From Saprospiraceae bacterium (GTDB lineage Bacteria; Bacteroidota; Bacteroidia; Chitinophagales; Saprospiraceae), in NCBI GenBank assembly GCA_016710625.1, contig JADJVK010000011.1, positions 62,001 to 126,000 on the forward strand: 64,000 nucleotides of DNA. Direction: 5' to 3'. Positions 50,424 through 61,400 of this stretch are shown here, in pieces. How positions within the stretch are numbered: the stretch's first letter is position 1; the number at the start of each line of letters is the position of its first letter. The notes beneath the pieces were generated by a model, which made no database searches, had not been told where the DNA came from, and saw nothing but the letters and a program-made list of their open reading frames with translations. A program made the translations under genes and the position numbers.

Positions 50424-51092
50424 GTGTTTTTAGATCCGGTACAGTCATATGATAATGTGTATTGGGCTTTCAAAGAAATAGATGAAAATGCTCATACAAC
50501 TGTAATTCGTTTTTACGAAGAACAGAAAGAGCATATCATGAAATTGGATTTTGATGAAAATTTCGAAATGCAAATCATCTATGCAAATGCACTTTTTGAA
50601 ACTGGAAAATATTATAAACATTTAGCAATCTGCGATAAAATCATCGAGGCATCTATCGAATACAATATAAAATATCATAGAGGAGAAGATATTTTCTATA
50701 CTACTTTATTCAAAAAGGCTGTTTCTTATTTTAATATTGGCAATTTAGCTGCAAGTAGTCATATATTGAGCGAACTCATTAAATTAGATCCGAAAGATAA
50801 ATTTACGATTGGTTTTTATAAGAAATGTAAAAGATGTGATTTGCCTGCTTATGTTAAAAATGCAAGAGCTATAGGCATTTTAATATTTTTAATTTCTGCA
50901 ATGGTTATAGGTTTCGAATTATTGTTATTCAGACCATTCTACCCGGAAATATATAATAAAGTTTGGGTTATTAGAACCTATTTTATTGGTTTTGGAATTC
51001 TAACCATTTTATTATCAGACATCTATTATAGATGGGATATCAAAAAAGAAATTGAAATAATTGCAAAAAAAAGAGGGACTAAAAAAATTTAG
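50424..51092 (+). CDS. TPR-like membrane protein of unknown function
   Basis: 222 residues with a GTG start; no earlier ATG in frame. Residues about 1-145 are helical with TPR-like repeats (YANALFETGKYYKHLAICDKII, KAVSYFNIGNLAASSHILSELIKLDP), followed by two membrane helices (AIGILIFLISAMVIGFELLLF and YFIGFGILTILLSDIYY) and a basic tail. The C-terminal codons are part of the terminator hairpin. Confidence 0.62.
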   Translation: MFLDPVQSYDNVYWAFKEIDENAHTTVIRFYEEQKEHIMKLDFDENFEMQIIYANALFETGKYYKHLAICDKIIEASIEYNIKYHRGEDIFYTTLFKKAVSYFNIGNLAASSHILSELIKLDPKDKFTIGFYKKCKRCDLPAYVKNARAIGILIFLISAMVIGFELLLFRPFYPEIYNKVWVIRTYFIGFGILTILLSDIYYRWDIKKEIEIIAKKRGTKKI

Positions 51093-51104
51093 TCCCTCTT
51101 TTTT
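51066..51104. terminator. Bidirectional terminator between convergent genes
   Basis: Perfect inverted repeat AAAAGAGGGACTAAA / TTTAGTCCCTCTTTT with flanking A and T runs, lying over the end of the TPR-like membrane gene and just outside the dsbD stop, so it can serve both. Confidence 0.8.
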
Positions 51105-51106
51105 GT

Positions 51107-53138
51107 TTATTTCATTCCGTCATTAAATGCTTTCAATCCACATTCCAAAAATGCTTTAAAATCTGCTTCAGGCATCAACCCACCAACTGGAGGATTCAAA
51201 ACAGTTAATCCATCATTAGCCATTAGCACATAATAGGTTGGCTAGAAATTCCAAAATTATTTATCTCAAATGAGCTCCACTTACTTCCTTTGGTTCGTAG
51301 CTTCTGCCCATTATTTTTTATCAATCAAATATTTTGTTTATCATCCGGAAAAATACGTTCCTGATCATCCACATATAATGAAACAACGATGAAATCTTCA
51401 TTTAAATGTTTCAATATCTCTGGCTTCACCCATACCGTTTCTTCCATTTTTCTACAATTCACACAACCAAATCCTGTGAAATCAACAAAAATTGGTTTAT
51501 TCTTTTCTTTTGCAGCTTTCACAGCCTCATCGAAATCATGATAACATTCTAAACCATGAGGGCACCCTGGACCATCATGTTTTTCACTTTTAGGTCCCCA
51601 CCAACTATAATGTACGGGTGGTGCTAATCCGCTTAATAAGCTTAATGGCTTATAGAAACCAGTGCTCATGTAGCCTACAAAAGCTAATGAAAGTAAGCCC
51701 ACAATCCATCTACCAGTAGTTATTTTTTTCAAAGGACCATCATGTGCAAAACGGATGAATCCGAACTGATAGAGTGCTAATCCTAGGAACAAGACAATCC
51801 AAATGCCTATAAATAATTCATATTTCAAAACTCCCAATGGCGAACCATATCGGCAGTGGATAAAAATTTCAAAGCTAATGCCAATTCTAAAAACCCTAAG
51901 GTTACTTTTACATTTGTCATCCAGCTTCCAGACTTCGGTAAGCTATTTAACCAACTTGGGAAAGCAGCAAACAAACCAAAGGCAATGCTAAAGCAACAGC
52001 AAAACCCAACATTCCAAATAAAGGCTTTATCGGAATAAAACCAAATAGAAAATCAGAAGCATTTTGTACTGCCTGTACTAACAATGTTCCAATAATGGGT
52101 CCTGTACAAGAAAAAGAAACCAAAGACAAAGTGAAAGCCATGAAGAAAATTCCAAGTAACCCTCCTTTATCAGCTGCACTATCTGATTTATTTGCCCAGC
52201 TACTCGGTAATGTTATCTCATAATAGCCAAAAAACGAACCTGCAAAAACAACAAAAACGATAAAAAATAACATATTGAAATACATGTCGGTTGACATTTC
52301 ATTCAAAATGGTAGGACCAAAAACGGATGTTATTACTATTCCAATGGTTACATAAATAACAATGATAGATAAGCCATAAATGAGTGCATTTTTGATGCCT
52401 GATGCTCTATCCTTACTCGATTTGGTAAAATAGCTCACTGTAAGAGGAATCATAGGGAAAACACATGGGGTCAATAAAGCTACAAGACCACCCAAAAAGC
52501 CCAATATAAATACCCATAATAGACTATCTGATTCTTTTTGTGCAGCAACGCCACAATTTGCAACAGGATTTTTTGCATCTATCGCTCTTTTCGAATCAAA
52601 TGTTCCTTGTGCTTTTGGGTCTGATGATGTCACAGTGGATGCAACTGCATTTTCAGGTTTTTGATAACCATCGATTGTAATTGCTTTGTTTTTTACATCA
52701 AAAATAAAATTCACATCTTTGGGTGGCAAACACATTTCACTATTACAAGTCATAAAGGTGAAATACCCTTTGATAGGAACTGCTGGGTCGTTAACTTTTA
52801 TTTTTTGAGTAAATATGGCATTGTGGTAAAATTTTGCCAATTTTATTCCAAATACTTTATCGAAAATTTCTTTTCTTCCTCCAGATTCTATAGCCTCACC
52901 AACCAATTGATAGGAAGCATTTGGAGCATAAGTAAATGAAGTTGGTACTGGACCTTCTCCTTCAATTTTTTGGGAATATACAGTCCAACCTTCTTCTATA
53001 GTAGAATTAAAAATTAATTCATATTCATTATTGGAAAGTGTTTTTATTTCTCCTTTCCATTTCGCTGGGTCTAAATCCTGAGCAAAAGTAAAATTCGAAA
53101 AAAAAGGCAGAAACTAGTAAAATAAATAATAATCTCAT
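51107..53138 (-). pseudogene. dsbD: Thiol:disulfide interchange protein DsbD, at least five frameshifts (probably sequence error)
   Basis: Reconstructed protein of about 670 residues. Signal peptide from 53138; N-terminal DsbD domain (NSEMCLPPKDV); the eight-helix electron-transfer domain (FLGGLVALLTPCVFPMIPLTV, SLVSFSCTGPIIGT); and a C-terminal thioredoxin domain (DFTGFGCVNCRKMEE) ending near GLKAFNDGMK. It moves electrons from cytosolic thioredoxin to the periplasm. Breaks: A8 run 53098-53105 (one base too many), AAA 51978-51980 (one too few), CCC 51833-51835 (one too few), and near 51325 and 51240. Every domain survives in some frame, so I expect an intact gene. Confidence 0.85.
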
Positions 53139-53162
53139 TGGTTAGGCTTTAATTAGAAAACT

Positions 53163-53200
53163 TAAAAAACCTTCGAGGCATGTCCAGGAAGGTTTTTAAG
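53163..53200 (-). terminator. Terminator after the DsbD N-terminal domain gene
   Basis: AAAACCTTC / GAAGGTTTT stem with a 16-nt loop and flanking A and T runs between the stand-alone DsbD domain gene and dsbD. dsbD would then need its own promoter. Confidence 0.65.
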
Positions 53201-53245
53201 AAACGTAAAATTAATACATTTATTGATTATTGATTGTAATATTTA

Positions 53246-53704
53246 TTACAATAGAATTTCAAAACTTACATCTTTAGGAGGCAAACACATTTCACTATCA
53301 CAACACATATAATTTACGACCCCTTTTATTGATTTAGTCCCTTTTTTTACTTTGACTTTTTGAGTAAAAACTACTTTATCTGTAAATTTAACGACATTCA
53401 TTCCAAACATTTCATCAAAACCCTCTTTTTTGTGGCCATCTTCAGTTGTTTTGCCAACTAACTCCGCAATATTATCTTTTTCAAATGAAAAAGTAGTAGC
53501 GACAGGACCATCATTTGAAGGTAAATATTGAGAGTAAATGTTCCATTTTTTCTCAATATTAGCCGTAATCAACAAATTATATTCTCCATCTGCCGTTTTT
53601 TGAGCCACATAAAACCACTTTACTGGATCTAATGGTGCATTATTTTGAGCATTGGAAAAAAAAGATAATACAGAGGCGAAACAAAAAATTAGTATTTTAC
53701 TCAT
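53246..53704 (-). CDS. Stand-alone DsbD N-terminal (alpha) domain protein
   Basis: 152 residues with signal peptide (ending SNAQ). The body matches the DsbD N-terminal domain: LDPVKWFYVAQK, WNIYSQYLPSNDGPVATTF, and NYMCCDSEMCLPPKDVSFE with the redox cysteines. It resembles the N-terminal domain of the neighbouring dsbD, which points to local duplication. It could accept electrons from DsbD in the periplasm. It is upstream of dsbD on the same strand, separated by a hairpin. Confidence 0.85.
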   Translation of the reverse strand: MSKILIFCFASVLSFFSNAQNNAPLDPVKWFYVAQKTADGEYNLLITANIEKKWNIYSQYLPSNDGPVATTFSFEKDNIAELVGKTTEDGHKKEGFDEMFGMNVVKFTDKVVFTQKVKVKKGTKSIKGVVNYMCCDSEMCLPPKDVSFEILL

Positions 53705-53947
53705 TATTTTAATTTTTTAAAATTTATGCTAATATGGTGTTTATTCTGTATCAGTTCCAAAAAAATGCAATTGATTAACAAATCTTTAATAAAAACTATT
53801 TTTTCAAAAGCTGATCATAAAGAAATCTATCAGAAATGTCTTTTATTTGAATTCACAGCTTGTTCCATCACAATTCACCTAAAATTTTTATTGAAAAAAG
53901 AATAGAAAAGAATGATAAAAAGTGAGACAATCAGGATAGTAATAAAT
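53705..53947. other. Intergenic, nothing recognised
   Basis: About 240 nt, A/T-rich, upstream of the DsbD-domain gene. No ORF or RNA was recognised. Confidence 0.4.
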
Positions 53948-53976
53948 AAAAAAGCCACTCATTTCTGAATGGCTTT
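53948..53976 (-). terminator. Terminator after tRNA-Asn
   Basis: AAAGCCA / TGGCTTT stem with a 12-nt loop, followed on the minus strand by a T-rich tract, three bases beyond the tRNA. Confidence 0.65.
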
Positions 53977-53979
53977 CTA

Positions 53980-54053
53980 AGCCCCCTTCTGGACTTGAAC
54001 CAGAGACCCTCTGATTAACAGTCAGATGCTCTAACCAACTGAGCTAAGGAAGA
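53980..54053 (-). tRNA. tRNA-Asn (GTT) with a mismatched acceptor end
   Basis: Minus-strand cloverleaf: D arm TAGCTCAG, anticodon loop CTGTTAA giving GTT, T arm TCTGGTTCAAGTCCAGA. The acceptor TCTTCCT / AGGGGGC has an unpaired 1:72 position (T opposite C) and two G-T pairs. The 3' side is a G5 run, where a base-count error is plausible. Confidence 0.88.
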
Positions 54054-54076
54054 ATCTATTTTTTTAAATAGCGCTG

Positions 54077-54107
54077 CAAAGTTATGACAGTTCTAGATAT
54101 TGTGCAA
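54077..54107 (-). promoter_or_regulatory. Promoter for tRNA-Asn
   Basis: On the minus strand: TTG (54105-54107), 20 nt spacer, TAACTTTG (54077-54084), 24 nt upstream of the tRNA. Confidence 0.72.
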
Positions 54108-54179
54108 TATTTGTAGCGATTTTTTTTAAAAAAATTTTAATTTTGTTCTTAAAATATTAATAATCAAATAAATAAATTA

Positions 54180-55103
54180 TGAGTTTATTGACAATTGGCA
54201 CCGTTGCCTTTGATGATATTGAAACACCTTACGGAAAAGCAGAGAGAGTTTGGGTGGAGCAGCCCTTTATGCAGGTCTTGCAGCGTCTTATTTCACACCA
54301 AAAATTCAGTTGGTTTCGGTGATAGGAGAAGATTATGATGAAAAAACATTACAACTTTTGAGAGATCGTGGAGTGGATATTGATGGAATAGAAGTTGTGA
54401 AAGGAGGAAAGTCTTTCTTTTGGGCAGGGAAGTATCATACTAATATGAATTCGAGAGATACCTTAACCACCGAATTGAATGTTCTTGCAGATTTTAATCC
54501 AATTCTTCCTGAAAATACAAAAATGTTGAATTTGTCCTTTTAGGCAATTTGACACCTGATGTACAAATGCAAGTAATCAATCAGCTGACTTCTAAGCCGA
54601 AATTGATCGCTATGGACACGATGAATTTCTGGATGGATATTGCAATGGATAGCTTGAAAAAAGTGCTTAAAAAAATAGATTTATTGACAATTAATGAAGA
54701 AGAAGCTCGCCAACTATCTGGAGAACATAGTTTGGTGAAAGCTGCCAAAGTAATTCATGCAATGGGTCCACAATTTTTGGTTATCAAAAAAGGAGAACAT
54801 GGTGCTCTTTTGTTCCATGAGGAAGGTGTTTTCTTTGCTCCAGCTTTACCATTAGAAGAAGTGTTCGACCCAACTGGTGCTGGAGATACTTTTGCTGGTG
54901 GATTTATGGGCTATATCGCAGCGACTGGAGATATTTCATTTACAAATATGAAAAGAGCAATTATTTATGGCTCTGCAATGGCATCATTCTGTGTAGAGCA
55001 ATTCAGTATTAAAGCAATAGAAAATTTGAATAAAGAGGCTATCAATAAAAGAGTTAGTGAATTCGAAAGCTTGACTCGTTTTGATACAGAATTAGAATGG
55101 TAA
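54180..55103 (+). CDS. PfkB-family carbohydrate kinase, two frameshifts
   Basis: Reconstructed at about 307 residues: GTVAFDDIETPYGKAERV, then GGAALYAGLAASYF, VSVIGEDYDEKTLQLL, and the second PfkB signature DPTGAGDTFAGGF with the catalytic Asp. Breaks lie at TTT 54249-54251 and in the A run near 54517-54523; one base added at each restores the frame. It is a ribokinase/adenosine-kinase-type enzyme; the sugar or nucleoside is unknown. A branched hairpin follows at 55107-55203. Confidence 0.88.
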
Positions 55104-55106
55104 TAG

Positions 55107-55203
55107 AAATGGCTGTCTGATTCAGAAGTTTTGTTTCGCTTAGTCGCTCCCGTTTGAATTGGAGCGACATTGCAATAAACTACATTTCAGACAGCCATTT
55201 TTA
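55107..55203. repeat. Long branched inverted repeat after pfkB, likely bidirectional terminator
   Basis: Outer stem AAATGGCTGTCTGA / TCAGACAGCCATTT (about 14 bp) encloses an inner hairpin GTCGCTCC / GGAGCGAC, giving a Y-shaped fold of about 97 nt between convergent genes. It ends in a T tract in the plus direction. Confidence 0.6.
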
Positions 55204-55227
55204 AATTTGATAAGATGTGATTTATTA

Positions 55228-56263
55228 CTATTTAATTTTATGAATACTATTTAGTATTTTCAAACCATCTTTTTCAGCAACATGGTCTCCGTCTTCAAAG
55301 ATGATAAACACCCAAATATTGGTTGATTTACTATCTACAAGACCAGCTAACATGATTTGTTGTCCATCCTTGTATCCAAGATGTTTGCATGAACTACATC
55401 TCCATGCATATCTGGCAACGACCGACCTGTATATTGTTCATTTAGTGGTGTAAAGTCACGATCTGTCATTGAAAATGCCTCTTCATCTTCCCCACAAAAA
55501 CCAATAAGTAATATTTTGTATTAAAATATTGTTCATAGAATAGGCACCTATAGAAGTATTGAATTGATATCCAACATAGTATATTGACTAATTCCATTAC
55601 TATTAATAGGAAATCTCCTATTCTGAATTCCTGGTTGTACCCTTCTAAAATTAATCCATTCCATTTCTTGATGAGTTTGCTCATCAGCAATAATTGATGA
55701 ATCCATAAATGAAGCCAACTTTACGGAAAAAGATGGTTCTTTTCTTTCATTTATCTCATGAAATGGTTCAAAAGCTCTAACAGTAAATCCATCATTACTG
55801 GCTAAATTGACTAGCCTTCCGCTTTTTCATTTGAGAAAAAAGTGTCTGACTTTACAAAAAATGATCTTTTTGTTCTACATCCACAAATAATATCCTAAAA
55901 CAGTATTGTCATATTTTTTTAAGGTGTTTGACAATAAAGTATCTTTATGATTAAAATGTAATGAATCAAAAACCAAGTCTATTCCGATAACTTTACCTTA
56001 TTCCGATTGGCAATTTCTATTACCTCCACTATCTTTTCCTATCCGTTTTCCAAAATTAATAATGAGCAATCTTTCATCAAAGAAGTGTCGTGAAGTTTCT
56101 GAATTTTGAAAATGCAACATCCATAATGTCGTGGTTTTTACAGCTTCGCTGAAAGAATCTATAAACAACTGATTTACTGGCAAGTGATGCAAGAAATACA
56201 ATATTAATAAACTTAAAAAGAGTAAATGAGACTATGAAGGAATGTAGATTTGTTGATATCCAT
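55228..56263 (-). pseudogene. CHASE2-domain protein, multiple frameshifts
   Basis: Joined across frames from ATG 56263: an N-terminal membrane helix (LSLLILYFLHHLPVNQLF), then the CHASE2 sensor fold: LLIINFGKR, an EIA(x)VIEIANRNKVKVIGIDLVF region near 55950-56000, KILLIGFCGEDEEAF (about 55480-55510), and PDMHGDVVHAN. CHASE2 is an extracytoplasmic sensory domain. The usual two or three C-terminal membrane helices are missing. After HANI comes a soluble tail of about 48 residues that I do not recognise. The start lies 1 nt after the caspase gene stop (TAATATG), so the two are coupled. Confidence 0.7.
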
Positions 56264-56264
56264 A

Positions 56265-58249
56265 TTAATTTTCAATTATGAATGTGTCTGAAAAAATATT
56301 GATATCTGTTGCAATGGAAATTGGGGATTTTAGTCGAGTATTTGAATTAGTATTGTCTTCAAAACATTTAAATAATTGCTCAAAATCACTTTCATTTTTA
56401 TTGCTTTTAATACTTAGAGGTGTTTTTAAATCAATCGGCTTGTTGGCAGCAACCAATTTGAATAATTCATTACCTAAAGGATAGCCAACTTGAAAAACAA
56501 TAGGTATCAGGATTTCTTGATCTGGCAAAACCCGCATTTCTTCAGGTGTCGTATTATTATCTGGCAATAATATATTGATCAAATTATCTGGCTGAATGTC
56601 CAGTAAGGTGAAATAGGCTGGGTGTATTCCAAAATTTTTCACTTTAAATTGAAAAGTCGTATTCAATTGTAATCTTTTCAGACCATCAATTCCTGCTAAC
56701 AATGGTGAGAAAGCTCTTTGTTTGAAATTTTCATTATTTCAAATCTTACATCTAATTCAGCATCTTCTGTCTTTAGATTTCTATCACTTTTCCTTGTAAA
56801 AATCTTTTCAACCTCAGTTCTATCGATTTTAAATTATTTTCACTAAGCTTATTTTGAAATATTTCGAAACTATCAATTGAAGTACCTTGAGCTGACTCTA
56901 TTGTGAGGTGAGCTTTATTACCAGACTTTGATTGTTTGAAAATCAAATTTGGCTCTTTCTCACTTATATCCAAAGAAATTTAGTTATCAACTGTTTTATT
57001 TGAATTGAAATGAAATCATTCAAATTATTGGTGGAAAGGCTTAATTTTTGATTTTCAATCCCAAATTTTGACACCACAAACCATCTTACAGGACCTCTCC
57101 TTTTCAATATTATTATTTAATTTGATTGTGGCACTATTTAATTCACTTCTAACTACCAATCCACTTGCAATAGGTTTGGCATCTTTTTTTTTCTAAATAA
57201 TACGATTCAAACAATTGAAATTCAGTGTTTTCAAAAATTCCTTGTAACATTCCAGCATTGATATTTACCTCACTTTCCGATACCATTTGAATTGGAAGAA
57301 AGTAATTTGTCTTTGTGGTCAATTTCCCATTAAATAATGCCCTATCTTGCTCACCTTCAATTTGTGGTTGTTGTAAAGGTGCAATTGTATTCATTTCAAT
57401 TTTTATCAAATCAAAGAAATTTCTAATAGAAAGTGCTGGTTTGTTAGAATTCAAGCCCTTTGAGATAGCATAACTCAGCGATCCGTAATGCTCCCCATTA
57501 GGTGTACACATTTCATAATTTAATTGATGTTGGGCAGAACCAAAAATAGCAACCATTGGAGCCAATTCGGTTATTTCGATGCTTTTTTGAATTTTATTGT
57601 ATTCTTTTTGATTAACTTTCGAAGCAATTTTATTCAAATATTCTTCACTTGCCATAATCGTCGTAGAACCTCTAGCCTGAATATTTCCTCGAATCCCAGT
57701 TCCAGAATGGCATGCATCTAATGATATGATTATTTGTCCTTTTTCGCCTAATTTCTTTCTTATTTTTAAGAAAATGGTGTTTAATTCATCATCAGTGATT
57801 AGGTTTTCCCCTTCATATATTCCAAAAACAAAATTTTTGGGTGAATCAAATGGTACGATACATTCATCCAAACCATCTATTTCATCTCCCTCCAAATCAG
57901 CTTTTTGTTGACCGTGACCAGAAAAATGAAAATAAGCAATATCACCAGTATTCAGTCTGTTTTCAAACCGTTGGATGGCATCCAATATTCCTTTTTTGGT
58001 TGCAGAGTCCTCTTTCAATATTTCTATATTACGACTTTCAAAACCAACATTTATCAAAGCAATATTCAATAATTTCAAGTCATTAGTGGAGCATAAAGAA
58101 GCCCAATTTCCCGATTGAGGATAATTTCCAACTCCGATCAATAATGATTTTTTGGTAGGTGACTGTGTGAACCCAAATTGAGTAAGGAATATTAGAAAAG
58201 TTAAAAAAACAATTCTTAAGTTTTCAATCAGTTTGCCAAAATTTTTCAA
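56265..58249 (-). pseudogene. Exported caspase-family protease with DUF4384-like C terminus, multiple frameshifts
   Basis: The first 366 codons are open: signal peptide, LLIGVGNYP, catalytic His112 in FHFSGHGQQ, metacaspase-type EGDEIDGLDECIVPFDS, and catalytic Cys180 in SLDACHSG. Downstream the protein continues in other frames at 56773-56973 and 56265-56702 (FGIHPAYFTLLDIQPDNLINILLPD, RVLPDQEILIPIVF), a C-terminal domain of DUF4384 type often attached to bacterial caspases. Intact length would be about 655 residues. Catalytic dyad present. First gene of the caspase-CHASE2 unit, divergent from another caspase gene. Confidence 0.8.
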
Positions 58250-58435
58250 GTTGATGGTATAAATTTTTTATTGTTAGTAAAAATAACCATGTTTATCATC
58301 AATTATATTTTATTGTCTAAAAATTTCTATCTGCCTGTTTGTCACATATTTAGGTGTTTAAAGAATTTTAATACAGAATTTCGGTATTGAAATCATTTAT
58401 TTTGTATTTAAAATATTTTAGTAAATTTTATTTTA

Positions 58436-58466
58436 TTGTTTTCATTTTTTAATAGTATTATATTTG
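58436..58466 (+). promoter_or_regulatory. Promoter for the caspase-TPR genes
   Basis: TTG (58436-58438), 20 nt spacer, TATATTTG (58459-58466), 22 nt before the first ATG, in the 239-nt divergent region. No equally good promoter was found for the opposite caspase gene. Confidence 0.7.
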
Positions 58467-58488
58467 CTTAAACATTGATTTTACATAA

Positions 58489-61400
58489 ATGTTAAAACAT
58501 AGATTCATAATCGTCTTATTTTTTTATTGTGGAGTCCTAATTTCACAGAAAAAATCAATTCAATTAGCACCTGAATCACTTACTACTGGAAATGTATATG
58601 GGCTCATTATTGGGATATCAGACTATCAAAATACACTGATTCCAGATTTGAAATATGCTCATAACGATGCTCAAAATTTCTACAATTTTCTTATTGTCCA
58701 ATGCTGGTGGGAACGTTTCTGAGGCGAATATCAAATTATTTAAAAACGAAAAATGCCACCGTTTCAAACATCTATATCGCTAAAAAATGGCTTGAGGAAG
58801 TAGCTCAAAAAAATGATCAAGTTTACTTTTATTTTGCCTGGACACGGAGATGTAGAAAGTAGTGTGAAACAAACTTGGATTTTGTTGTCATATGATAGTC
58901 CTTATGAAAATTATCTTAACAATGCAATAAAAATAGAAGACTTGAATATCATGGCTAATAGTTTATCCTTACAAAGAGGCTAATGTAATATTGATAACGG
59001 ATGCCTGCCATTCTGGAAAACTAGCTGGTAGTGATAATCAAGGAAGTATTTAGTTGGTGAACAACTCAATAAAGCAGAAAGTAAAGAAATCAGATTGCAT
59101 CTTGCGAATCAGATCAGTTAGCTCAAGAGGGGGAGTGGGGAGGCGGCAGAGGTGCTTTTTTTCATTTTATCTTGTCAATGGATTATCAGGGTTTTGGCTG
59201 ATGATGGAAATAATGATGGAATTATCACTTTGCAAGAAATTAGAAATTATTTAGGTAAAAAGTACCAGAAGATGTCAAAAACATCAAAAAATTGGAGCAA
59301 AATCCAGTTTTTACAGGAAAGAATAGAAACAAAATTGCAATAGTAGATAATAAATCAAAAGAATTAGCAAAAAAATATTGAGAATTTCCCAATTCTGAAG
59401 TGCAAACACATCCTCCAGATCAATGGATGTGAATCAGTCACATTATCTATTACTGACAATTATATACAGCATTTAAAACGAAAAATATAATACAAAAAGC
59501 ATTGAAGATGAGCTTAATTTTTTGTTTTAGAGCATTTGGAACCTGACAAAATCATCGATTCCTTCCTTTTTCATTACAAATTTAAATTTATTAGGCAAAA
59601 CACTTCGAAAGATACTTTGGGAACAAATCAAAAAATAGATAGCAGCTTCGAAAGCAATGAAGTTGCAGTGGCTTTAAAAAAAGATCCCGTATTAAAAAAA
59701 TATTTTGGTCAACAACTAGCTGCTGTAATTCATAATAGAGTGCAAGATGCAATCAATCTTTATTTTTCTGGAGAGGAGGCAGAGTTGGAAAAAGCTAGAT
59801 ATTACAATATTTTCAAAATGGCTATGATGCATTTCCATCGATGATAGCAACAGGAATGGAAGTTTTTTTAGACCCAAAAGATCCGTTATACCACATTTTG
59901 GAACTGAAGCGACATTATTTTACGGGTTTGGTTGCAAAATAAAATTGCCCATCGTTCAAAACCAAGACAGCCTTTTAAATATAGCTTTGGATGCTTTTCA
60001 AGCTGCAATTCAACTTGATAGTAATGCCGCTTATATCCAAAATGAATTAGGAGTAATATATCAATTGAAAATGAGTATCAAAAGTCCGAAACTCTATCTA
60101 AAAGCAACGACGATGGCACCAACGGGCTATTCCTGGGCAAATCACTGGGTTGTATGCACTTTTGAATAGATTAGCCGATGGGGAAAAAGCAGGGCTCAAA
60201 GCAATTAGTTTAAGGGAAAACCTACAAAACACTTACAGTGTAATTTCAGGGGGAGTTATCCAAGAAAAAAATATAATTCTCTCTTTTGCAGAAGAAAACT
60301 ATAGGAAGGCCAATTGATATAAATGACCAGCATTTTTACCCTTTTTTTTTTTTTGAAAAGTTGGGTTATCTCTGTTCAAAACCACTCAATATATGGAAGC
60401 TGACTCATTTTTCCATGAGGCAAACCAAAGGAAAATTGGCTATACTTTTGAAAATAGTGTTTTAAATAATATGGTTTTTTTTGAATCGATACAAACGAAG
60501 ATTCCTAATGAATGTACAATTGATAGTGTGAATCTTTTGAAGACAGACATTATGGGACTTTTTAGTTGGGGCATGAATCATTATTCAGCAAAAAATTATC
60601 AAAAGGCGATTCAAATTTTCCAAAACATCCTTAAAATAGATGCAAAGAACCCCTTAGTTTATCATTATTTAGGTAAAATATATTACGATACAAACAAATG
60701 GGAAGAGGCTGAGATTATGTTTCAATTTGCTATTCAATATTACTTAGAAAAAAATGATTTTGACATTTATTTTAAATCACTAATGAAAATAAAATATCCT
60801 TATAATCACTCCTGTTTTGAAGAATTTTACCAATCAAAATACTATGAGAAAATAGAGGATAATTTTTTTTTAGCATCCAATCATAAGAGCAATGGTTTCA
60901 ATTTGATAGTGCAGAAAAATCTTATCAAGAAATAATTAATCAATTTAATAACAAATCGAACCCAATGCTGCTATTAAACTTGCTTTACTCTATGAAAAAC
61001 AAGGCAAATTATTGTTATCAGAACAAGTTTTGGAGCATATCCAAAATGAAAATATCTCAAAATCCAGATTAAATGAGTTTTACAAAAGGTCCATTCAAAA
61101 ATTTCTATTTGATGGTTATTGGTATTATAAACTTGGCAATATGCTTTATGAATTATCCGATAAAAGTACTCAATACAACTATTTAGATACGATAATCTAC
61201 ATTCCTTTCACGAATGAATTTATTTTTTTTGATGAAAACAATAGAACAGAATTGGTTCTCAATAATTTATCAGTCTATGACTCTATTGGTAAAATAACAA
61301 ATATTAATTTAGATCGAATATTCGGAGAAGAAGGGTCTATTGTTATCAAAGGCACAAATGAATTAATAACTAAAGCTCGAAAAATATTAACTCCAAGAAA

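Noticed and set aside
55466..55690. A separate 74-residue gene on the minus strand
   Set aside because: Its translation switches frame relative to the CHASE2 protein, which reads sensibly through the same bases in other frames.
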